Under the pieces are notes generated by a model, which ran no database searches, was not told the origin of the DNA, and saw only the letters and a program-made list of their open reading frames with translations. A stretch of DNA of 5,463 bases from Bacillota bacterium (GTDB taxonomy: Bacteria; Bacillota; Clostridia; Oscillospirales; Ruminococcaceae): NCBI GenBank assembly GCA_023413185.1, contig JAEZQD010000110.1:1-5463 (forward strand). Direction: 5' to 3'. Shown here one piece after another: positions 1-4,961 of this stretch. Position numbers and translations under genes: made by a program. Every line of letters starts with the position of its first letter. Within the stretch, counting starts at the first letter, position 1.

Positions 1-845
1 AAGAGCGAAAACATGGCGGCGTACATCATAAGGTTGATATAGACGTTGTTGTCGGGCGATTGACGCAATAGCCGCCCCTTAAAACACCACACAACCGCAA
101 ATACAAGGCAAGGGAATAGTCCGTAAACCAGTGCGGAGCTTTGCCCGTACAACGTATCGGGGGAATACCCTTGATAGATATAGCGCGTAATAAAGGTAAG
201 TATACCGGGTGCCGCAAACAATCCAACCATAAAGATTGCGAAAACGACAAGAAACGACTTGTAGTGAAACGGAATCTGTGCAATCAGGTACACCGGCAGC
301 ATAATCAGTGCGGAGTTGTGAATGGAAGCCGCCGCTGTAATAAGCAGCAAATAGGGTAAAAACCTACGCTGCCGAATGCAACGAACTGCCAGCGCACAGA
401 TGGAAGCGGCAAGCAGCTGTCGAATTAGGCTGAGCGACCAGTAGTAGAATAGTATGGCGATATAAAGATAAACACTGAGAAAAGGCAGCTTTGATTCTCG
501 ATACACAAACAGCAGGATAAAAAAGGTTGACAATACAGCAACGAAACCATAAAACCACTGAAAATTGTTTGTAAATAACGCAACAAGCTTTATCAGCAGA
601 AAAAAGCCCGGTTCCTTTTGGTATGAAAAGCATTCCGTAACAGGCAGGTCTTTTACCGTAGCAAACATATGCATATAGTTGTAGTAGTCGTCCCCGACCT
701 CATACCGTACCCCTGAGACACCGGCGAGCAAGATAAGAGATAACAGTAAAAAGAGCAGTGTTTTGGGTTTGGTCTGTCCGGATACATAAAGTAGGATACC
801 CAGAACAAGCACAGTACCCATAACCGTATAATATACACCTGTCAC
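1..845 (-). CDS. EpsG-family polytopic membrane protein (partial, 3' end outside window)
   Basis: An open frame of 281 codons runs leftward and leaves the window without a stop. The GTG start at 845 is chosen because a GGGGAG Shine-Dalgarno lies 9 bases upstream and an in-frame TGA lies just three codons before it. The first in-frame ATG, codon 9, has no such site. The product is very hydrophobic with roughly eight membrane segments in the visible part. Family marks are R47-YEVGDDYYNY (the EpsG/Wzy-like R..VG.DY..Y pattern), EPGFFLL at 78-84, IRQLLAASI at 141-149 and IHNSALIMLP at 175-184. EpsG-family proteins are usually somewhat longer than 330 residues, so the last part is missing. The family is tied to assembly or polymerisation of extracellular polysaccharide at the cytoplasmic membrane. 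The substrate cannot be told here, and no glycosyltransferase gene is visible. It follows the DUF4430 gene by 85 bases and probably has its own promoter. Confidence 0.82.
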   Translation of the reverse strand, partial: MTGVYYTVMGTVLVLGILLYVSGQTKPKTLLFLLLSLILLAGVSGVRYEVGDDYYNYMHMFATVKDLPVTECFSYQKEPGFFLLIKLVALFTNNFQWFYGFVAVLSTFFILLFVYRESKLPFLSVYLYIAILFYYWSLSLIRQLLAASICALAVRCIRQRRFLPYLLLITAAASIHNSALIMLPVYLIAQIPFHYKSFLVVFAIFMVGLFAAPGILTFITRYIYQGYSPDTLYGQSSALVYGLFPCLVFAVVWCFKGRLLRQSPDNNVYINLMMYAAMFSL

Positions 846-885
846 CTCAAATCACTCCCCATACGCAACAGCATTCATTGTCTGT

Positions 886-914
886 ATTATTATGGGCGAA
901 AGGGTCACAAACAA
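886..914 (-). promoter_or_regulatory. Candidate sigma-A promoter for the EpsG-family gene
   Basis: On the minus strand TTGTTT (909-914) and AATAAT (886-891) are separated by exactly 17 bases. Transcription would begin near 878-880, leaving a leader of about 35 bases with the GGGGAG ribosome binding site. The -10 matches consensus at 5 of 6 positions and the -35 at 3 of 6. Readthrough from the DUF4430 gene is also possible because no clear terminator lies between the two genes. Confidence 0.35.
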
Positions 915-930
915 TCCGAGAAAAAACAAT

Positions 931-1359
931 TCACCGTTGTGTCGTGCTTTCGGTTGCGTAAATCCAGTCTATTTGGTCATTTTCGCTTAGTTCAAAGGCA
1001 CCACAGCTTACACCCGGGGTGCCCTCGAAGCTGTCTACTAAGTAAATCCAGCCGCTCTGCGCGCCGTAGTCAAATTCGTACAGGTTGTCGATTCCTTTTA
1101 CATAGGCGGTTATACCACTGCCTGAATAATCAAGTTGAATGTCGTTTTCTTTTACGGTACGTTTTAGTACGTCCAATACGGTCTCGTTTTCGTAAAGCCC
1201 TACCTCTGTCAGTGGCAGAATAATTTCGTCGTTATACCCGGTAATGCGGATATATACCGCCATCTCAGCGCCGTCACTGCCAAGCTCAGACTCGTTTGAG
1301 CAGCCCGAAAAAAGCGCAAGAACGAAAAGTAAGATAATCCCAAGCCGAATTGTTTTCAT
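931..1359 (-). CDS. DUF4430 (transcobalamin beta-domain-like) lipoprotein
   Basis: This is a 142-residue exported lipoprotein. Residues 1-20 form a lipoprotein signal peptide: MKTIR, a hydrophobic run, then lipobox LFSGC with the lipidated cysteine at C20. After a short Ser/Glu/Gly linker comes one DUF4430 domain (about 34-136), shown by AYVKGIDNLYEFDYG at 85-99, the hallmark SGWIYLVD at 102-109, and LSENDQIDWIY at 124-134. DUF4430 resembles the C-terminal beta domain of vertebrate transcobalamin and intrinsic factor. Bacterial members are usually surface proteins, but their ligands are mostly untested. The ATG at 1359 is preferred over a longer frame starting at 1485 because it places the signal peptide at the N-terminus and has AAGGCGGG seven bases upstream. 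The gene starts 19 bases after the toroid gene stops, so the two are very likely cotranscribed and act together outside the membrane. Corrinoid binding is inference only. Confidence 0.86.
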   Translation of the reverse strand: MKTIRLGIILLFVLALFSGCSNESELGSDGAEMAVYIRITGYNDEIILPLTEVGLYENETVLDVLKRTVKENDIQLDYSGSGITAYVKGIDNLYEFDYGAQSGWIYLVDSFEGTPGVSCGAFELSENDQIDWIYATESTTQR

Positions 1360-1378
1360 CAATTTTCCCGCCTTTCCG

Positions 1379-2479
1379 TCAAGGTTTTTGCTGCTTGGCA
1401 TCGGATGTCTTAGTGCGTTGCGATTCGTTTTCAATCTCAGGCTTACTCCGCTTTTCTGCGTAACGGTCACCAAGCTTTCGGACAAGGATAAGGATGAAGT
1501 AGATTAAGACGATAACACCGACCGTTAAAAAGATAAAGGATAGGGAGATTTCAAATGTATCGGTAGGCGCCGTCACGGCTGCCAGCCGATAGGGCGACTT
1601 CCCAAAGCATACCGCGCCCATTGCCATCACCGCCTGCTCGGTGGCCAGAACATCACCCGAACCACCTGCAATATGAGAAAAGCTTCCATCGCTGTTTTGA
1701 AAGGATAAAAGGGCGTCGTAAATCGTAACGCCGTCTTTGGAGAACCGCTCGCCGGAGACGCGTATGCCAAGCGAGATGAGTGCCATCACGACCGAAGCGG
1801 TGCTTTCGCAGTTAGGTGTGCCAATGGAGGAAAAGGTGGCGTCCTCGTTTTGCACCTCTATCAGCCAGGTCACAGCACGGTCGATGGCGCCCGAGACCTC
1901 CGCATTATCGGTGTACCGAGACAACGCCATTAACGCGTATGCGGTCACATCCACATCGGCACCCATTGTATCGCCTAGGCGAAAGCCGCCTTCGTCCGTT
2001 TGGTATGATAGAACAGCCTCGCACAAGCGGTCTCGGTTCCACAGCGCGTCTTCGGCAATCTCATACCCACAGCTATCGAGTGCAAGCAGAGAATATATCG
2101 GACCGTTTGCGCCCTGCTGCAACATATCATTGCGCCCCGCAAGCAGCTCAATCAAGTTGTGCTCGGCAATGCTTTTTGCATCATATCCGCCCGCAGAGGC
2201 ATTAAGAATGTCATAAGCAAGGTCGGTTACCTTTGTATAGCCGGTTTTTATATTGCCTTTTGCAACCGTTTTTGTTTCGCGTACCGCGACACTGTCGGAG
2301 GTTGCACCGGCCGCGTTTTGTGCGACAATCGTCCACCGACCGGGATTCTCAGAAAGATATGTCAGTGCACGAAGCAGCTCTGTTGGCTTTGTGTTCTCAC
2401 TGCTCTGTGCAAACAGTGCGCTATTTGATAGGCAAAGTAAAAAAGCAAGAATAACGGCTGTATAACGGAGCATCTTCAT
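1379..2479 (-). CDS. Secreted, membrane-anchored terpene-cyclase-like alpha/alpha-toroid protein
   Basis: The 366-residue product has an N-terminal signal peptide (about 1-24, probable cleavage after ALFA), a helical-repeat ectodomain, one membrane segment near 312-333, and a charged cytoplasmic tail of about 33 residues rich in Lys, Glu and Gln. The ectodomain carries prenyltransferase/squalene-oxidase-type repeats, each a glutamine-Asp/Asn turn followed by a hydrophobic helix: QTDEGGF to 189, QNEDATF to 239, and QNSDGSF to 290. The segment DVDVTA (175-180) aligns with the class II terpene cyclase DxDD motif, but the fourth position is Val. With the export signal this argues for a ligand-binding toroid rather than a cyclase. 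Intrinsic factor and transcobalamin have this fold fused to a DUF4430-like domain, which is the next gene here. The ATG at 2479 is preceded by GAGG 11 bases away, slightly long spacing; a second ATG lies two codons in. Confidence 0.8.
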   Translation of the reverse strand: MKMLRYTAVILAFLLCLSNSALFAQSSENTKPTELLRALTYLSENPGRWTIVAQNAAGATSDSVAVRETKTVAKGNIKTGYTKVTDLAYDILNASAGGYDAKSIAEHNLIELLAGRNDMLQQGANGPIYSLLALDSCGYEIAEDALWNRDRLCEAVLSYQTDEGGFRLGDTMGADVDVTAYALMALSRYTDNAEVSGAIDRAVTWLIEVQNEDATFSSIGTPNCESTASVVMALISLGIRVSGERFSKDGVTIYDALLSFQNSDGSFSHIAGGSGDVLATEQAVMAMGAVCFGKSPYRLAAVTAPTDTFEISLSFIFLTVGVIVLIYFILILVRKLGDRYAEKRSKPEIENESQRTKTSDAKQQKP

Positions 2480-2527
2480 GGAACATAAAACCTCGTTGTT
2501 CTTTAATTGTTTTTTACGTAATCACGC

Positions 2528-2556
2528 AAAAAAAACACGGCGGCAAAGCCGCCGTG
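2528..2556 (-). terminator. Intrinsic terminator of the DUF5685 / J-domain / membrane protein unit
   Basis: A perfect 9-base-pair GC-rich stem (2536-2544 with 2548-2556) closes a 3-base loop and is followed on the minus strand by eight uninterrupted T residues (2535-2528). It starts 8 bases after the stop codon of the membrane protein gene. No T-run follows the stem on the plus strand, so it acts leftward. It separates the upstream unit from the toroid gene, whose start lies only 48 bases beyond the T-run. Confidence 0.93.
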
Positions 2557-2564
2557 AGGCGGGG

Positions 2565-3119
2565 CTACAATCGGCCAAACAGCTTGACACGTACCACTCG
2601 AATGTAAAAAAGCACAAGACTTGATAGGGTGAAATCATAAAGAACAAACACGACGTTCCCCACAAGCAAAAAGATGAGCAGAGCATATTGCCCAAACCCG
2701 TCAAAGCTCTCTATCACATACTGCATCTGAAATACATAAAAAATAAGCGCGTAACAGCCCAACACACAAAGGTTGAAAACCGATATCTTTAACACCCATT
2801 CGAGCACACGGCTTGTTAAACGCTCAAGCAGCGATTTTAGTATTGGGTAGTGTCCAAAGAAAAAAAGGAACAGCAGCGCGGCCTCGCGGTCGGGTGTTAT
2901 GAGCAGCGAAAGCAGTGCAGCGGCGGCAAAAACGGAATATGCCCATTTGTAACCAAGCTCCATTACGGCGCAAATCATCAACGCGCCCGCAAGCCCAGGC
3001 AGGGCATAGGTGGCAATAGGTAAAATGCCGGTGCCCATAAGCAACAGAAGGGTCAGCGCGGTTATAATCCCGCCAAGTGCAACCTTAAAGCTCGTTTTTT
3101 TACGGTTAACAGCAGTCAA
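2565..3119 (-). CDS. Small polytopic membrane protein, ECF S-component-like
   Basis: The 184-residue protein is almost all membrane: about six hydrophobic segments near 12-30, 33-52, 57-74, 79-97, 107-130 and 144-172, with basic ends. Length, segment number and the small-residue pattern GGIITAL in the first helix resemble the substrate-binding S-components of energy-coupling-factor vitamin transporters. I see no diagnostic substrate motif, and no EcfA or EcfT gene is present. The start is TTG: AGGCGGTGA at 3125-3133, eight of nine bases matching AGGAGGTGA, sits exactly 5 bases upstream. The start lies 14 bases inside the end of the J-domain gene, so translation is probably coupled. A strong terminator follows. 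Alternatively it is an unrelated conserved clostridial membrane protein serving the J-domain and DUF5685 proteins. The gene call is firm; the function is not. Confidence 0.8.
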   Translation of the reverse strand: MTAVNRKKTSFKVALGGIITALTLLLLMGTGILPIATYALPGLAGALMICAVMELGYKWAYSVFAAAALLSLLITPDREAALLFLFFFGHYPILKSLLERLTSRVLEWVLKISVFNLCVLGCYALIFYVFQMQYVIESFDGFGQYALLIFLLVGNVVFVLYDFTLSSLVLFYIRVVRVKLFGRL

Positions 3120-3726
3120 TTAAATCACCGCCTAGGCATTCACAACAGCAATCGGCGTACATTAATCCGCAGCATAGGTCGCAGGGGGAACAGCCGACAA
3201 TCGGCACGGTATTTGTGCGGTATCCGCCGTTGCGCCCGGCGTAGGTACCGCCCGTTCGCTGATAATTCAAGGTGTTGAGGGCTGCGGCATACTCCGCATT
3301 ACCCGGATTCATGCGGCATGCGGTAGCAAAATACGAATAGGCGCTGTCAAGGTATCCCTTTTTATACTGTATGCTGCCCTTTAAAAAGTTCCATTCCGCG
3401 TCGCGAGAGGGCAATGGAATCCCGTCGAGCAGCTCTTCCGCTTCCACCGTTCGGTTCTCGTTGATTAAGCGGCGAATGTCTGCGAATTGAGAAGTACCGC
3501 TGCTTGTTGTGTTGTAGCCATAGCCTGTTTTGTTCCCCGCGCGGCGCATATTCGTAATGGTATCGTATGCCTCGTTAATCTCCTTCATCTTCTCAGCGGC
3601 AAGGTCGGAAAGGGGATTATCGGCATAGGAGTCGGGATGGTATTTTTTTGCAAGCTCACGGTATGCTTCCTTAACCTGTTGGTCTGTAGCACCCGGTGAT
3701 ACACCCAGAACTTTGTAAGGATCCAT
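3106..3726 (-). CDS. J-domain (DnaJ-like) protein with TPR-like middle and cysteine-rich tail
   Basis: A 206-residue cytosolic protein. Residues 1-62 are a J domain: DPYKVLGV opening, helix II VKEAYRELAKKY, the invariant HPD at 30-32 that stimulates Hsp70 ATPase, and helix III EKMKEINEAYDTI. A Gly/Asn/Ser/Thr linker (about 64-79) leads to a TPR-like helical pair at about 81-153, then a Gly/Arg/Asn linker. The last 28 residues (179-206) hold ten cysteines: C179, C182, C185, C186, C193-195, C197, C205 and C206. The canonical zinc-finger CxxCxGxG repeats of DnaJ are absent, so it is not the housekeeping DnaJ. The ATG at 3726 fits the usual J-domain start; an ATG at 3735 and a GTG at 3792 are also in frame, the latter without a ribosome binding site. 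It sits 104 bases after the DUF5685 gene and overlaps the next gene by 14 bases. The tail could bind metal, form disulfides or be lipidated. Confidence 0.9.
   Translation of the reverse strand: MDPYKVLGVSPGATDQQVKEAYRELAKKYHPDSYADNPLSDLAAEKMKEINEAYDTITNMRRAGNKTGYGYNTTSSGTSQFADIRRLINENRTVEAEELLDGIPLPSRDAEWNFLKGSIQYKKGYLDSAYSYFATACRMNPGNAEYAAALNTLNYQRTGGTYAGRNGGYRTNTVPIVGCSPCDLCCGLMYADCCCECLGGDLIDCC
3125..3133 (-). promoter_or_regulatory. Near-consensus ribosome binding site that fixes a TTG start
   Basis: The minus-strand AGGCGGTGA matches the full anti-16S complement AGGAGGTGA at eight of nine positions and lies 5 bases before the TTG of the membrane protein gene. It is embedded in the last codons of the J-domain gene, spanning the region that encodes GGD in the cysteine-rich tail. 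This settles the TTG start and points to translational coupling. Confidence 0.75.
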
Positions 3727-3780
3727 TACGTTCATCCAATCTGCCGCTGTGTACCGGCGAAAAAAACTATTAAAACGTGA

Positions 3781-3806
3781 CTTATCATACACAGATAAGT
3801 GATAAG
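3781..3806. repeat. Inverted repeat CTTATCA/TGATAAG upstream of the J-domain gene
   Basis: A perfect 7-base inverted repeat (3781-3787 and 3800-3806) flanks a 12-base spacer that holds a third copy of the core GATAAG at 3794-3799. It lies in the 104-base gap between the DUF5685 stop and the J-domain start. It has no T-run, so it is not a terminator. It may be an operator, an RNA hairpin that tunes expression within the operon, or chance. Confidence 0.35.
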
Positions 3807-3830
3807 AATTCAGAAGGGTTACAGTAAGAC

Positions 3831-4694
3831 CTAATCCACTTTGGTCGAAGGGGAGGCGCTCGTAATTCTCGCAAGAGTAGCAGGCAACCCAAGAAAAACA
3901 ATGTTTTCTAGTATATCTGCATGATTATTTAGTGTAAGCAGCTGGTACGTCTTTGTCAGCTCGCCATGGGTGAGCCGAAGCGAACAAGCTGCTTGCGATT
4001 TCATACTGTCTATGGGTTGTTCTGATAAAGAATAGATGAACGGGTTGTATCGCTTGTGCTTGATATCGTCGTCCAGATCGTCAAGCGCGTCTATCAGGTA
4101 AACCCATCTGCCCAAAAGATAGCCAAACCGCGAGAGAACGCGTTGCTGGCGTTCATCGTGTGATAACATCGTGCATATGCTTGATAAAGCACTTGCGGTA
4201 GGGTTTGCCGCATCATCGACACTCGTGCAGCCTTCACGCTCCAACAAAGCTTGGTTGTGCATCATATCCCTAAGCGCATGGTCGAGCTCGGGGTATAACT
4301 CCGCAGCCCGTCGCATTGCGTGTGCGGCAAACGGGTGAAGCAGCAAAGATAAGCCCTTTTCTACAAGCCCGCCGTCGTTATAATTATCCTTGTTTTTGTA
4401 GTAAACCATCAGCATAGCGGCACAAGCGGTCAATCGCAACGAATCGCTGCTGTGGCAGCACAAACGTTTATTAAACGGATGCATCATGCATCGCTCAATG
4501 GATGAACAGGTTGGCTTGTCTGTTAACCCAAGCTGCAGCAGTGCCAGAAAGGTAAAATCGTAGTTTAAGGTCATACGGGCAAAGGGACCGAAAAGCCGTC
4601 CCAGTTCCTTGCACAACCCGCAGTAAACCGAACGATAGGTCTCGTAATCCTTTATTTTCAGTTCCGGTTTGTGCGGTCTGATATATCCAAACAA
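3831..4694 (-). CDS. DUF5685 family protein with squalene/phytoene-synthase-like Asp motif
   Basis: The 287-residue, mostly helical protein opens with MFGYIRPHKPELKIKDYETY, the recognisable start of the DUF5685 family. Its start codon is TTG, supported by AAAGGTG (4700-4706) 5 bases upstream. Cysteines cluster early: C25 and C28 (YCGLC), C63, C69, C79, C80 and C91, a pattern fit for metal or cluster binding. KDNYND (102-107) is a weak DDxxD-like motif. LGRWVYLIDALDDLDDDIK at 194-212, followed by RYNPF, lines up with the second aspartate motif of squalene/phytoene synthases (LG..LQ..NILRD..ED....R.Y.P). This suggests an all-alpha isoprenoid-synthase-like fold; activity is unproven and the first motif is degenerate. 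No signal peptide or membrane span is evident. It is the first gene of the unit with the J-domain and membrane proteins. I know no established function for the family. Confidence 0.88.
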   Translation of the reverse strand: MFGYIRPHKPELKIKDYETYRSVYCGLCKELGRLFGPFARMTLNYDFTFLALLQLGLTDKPTCSSIERCMMHPFNKRLCCHSSDSLRLTACAAMLMVYYKNKDNYNDGGLVEKGLSLLLHPFAAHAMRRAAELYPELDHALRDMMHNQALLEREGCTSVDDAANPTASALSSICTMLSHDERQQRVLSRFGYLLGRWVYLIDALDDLDDDIKHKRYNPFIYSLSEQPIDSMKSQAACSLRLTHGELTKTYQLLTLNNHADILENIVFLGLPATLARITSASPSTKVD

Positions 4695-4698
4695 TTTG

Positions 4699-4723
4699 AC
4701 ACCTTTCTACACCATATCGGTGT
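4699..4723 (-). promoter_or_regulatory. Ribosome binding site and leader hairpin of the DUF5685 gene
   Basis: The Shine-Dalgarno AAAGGTG (4700-4706) sits 5 bases before the TTG start. Immediately upstream is a 5-base-pair hairpin, ACACC (4719-4723) with GGTGT (4709-4713), around the loop GATAT. A second GGTGT (4699-4703) overlaps the Shine-Dalgarno, so ACACC could pair with either copy. The ribosome binding site is clear; a switching role is speculative. Confidence 0.5.
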
Positions 4724-4754
4724 GTGGCGCAGGGACACAGTGCTGTTTATATTG

Positions 4755-4783
4755 ATTTTACTGTTTTTTGTTGGTCAATACAA
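4755..4783 (-). promoter_or_regulatory. Candidate sigma-A promoter for the DUF5685 unit
   Basis: On the minus strand TTGTAT (4778-4783) and TAAAAT (4755-4760) are 17 bases apart. The -10 matches at 5 of 6 positions. An overlapping TTGACC starts five bases further on but has no well-spaced -10. Transcription would start near 4748, giving a leader of about 54 bases that contains the hairpin at 4709-4723 and the ribosome binding site. Confidence 0.42.
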
Positions 4784-4892
4784 TTAAGAATCTGTAAATA
4801 ATGCTTTGTGCCGTAAAATGTCATTCATTCGTAACTAGAAATTTTGGGTTTATGAGTTTTACCGCTCATTGCGTTTTGCCGGTTGCTTTCGG

Positions 4893-4921
4893 TTGATTAT
4901 TTTCGTGCTTTTTGCTAGTAT
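4893..4921 (+). promoter_or_regulatory. Candidate promoter of mntP, extended -10
   Basis: TTGATT (4893-4898), a 17-base spacer, then TAGTAT (4916-4921) preceded by TGC, an extended -10 element. An overlapping TATAAA at 4919-4924 is an alternative -10 with a long spacer. Transcription from near 4928 leaves a leader of about 34 bases, too short for a riboswitch. A direct repeat CGGTTG at 4880-4885 and 4890-4895, one helical turn apart, overlaps the -35 and could be a regulator site. Confidence 0.5.
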
Positions 4922-4961
4922 AAAGGATGTTTGTTGTGTTTGTATGGAAGGATGAATTTGG

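Noticed and set aside
26..838. Short leftward frames of 85, 89 and 61 codons and a rightward 72-codon frame
   Set aside because: All are out of frame with the continuous GTG-started EpsG-family reading frame covering the same bases.
910..942. Terminator after the DUF4430 gene (ACAAC...ATTGT followed by a T-run)
   Set aside because: The stem is only about four A/T-rich base pairs and overlaps the coding end; too weak to call.
931..1485. Longer form of the DUF4430 protein starting at 1485
   Set aside because: It would overlap the toroid gene by more than 100 bases and bury the lipoprotein signal peptide 42 residues inside; the ATG at 1359 has a good ribosome binding site.
1737..2216. Rightward open frame of 159 codons, with others nearby, inside the toroid gene
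   Set aside because: Low-complexity Ser/Pro/Arg-rich translations antisense to a gene with a clear signal peptide and repeats; no recognisable domain.
2480..2564. Cobalamin riboswitch upstream of the toroid/DUF4430 pair
   Set aside because: The gap is 85 bases, mostly terminator, and much too short for this riboswitch class; no B12-box-like sequence seen.
3727..3792. Upstream GTG start at 3792 for the J-domain protein
   Set aside because: No Shine-Dalgarno precedes it and the extra 22 residues lie before the canonical J-domain opening DPYKVLGV.
4852..4869. Inverted repeat ATGAG/CTCAT in the divergent intergenic region
   Set aside because: Only five base pairs with an eight-base loop in AT-rich DNA; expected by chance at this length.
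4695..4961. yybP-ykoY manganese riboswitch upstream of mntP
   Set aside because: None of the conserved paired loops could be found, and the likely promoter leaves only about 34 bases of leader.
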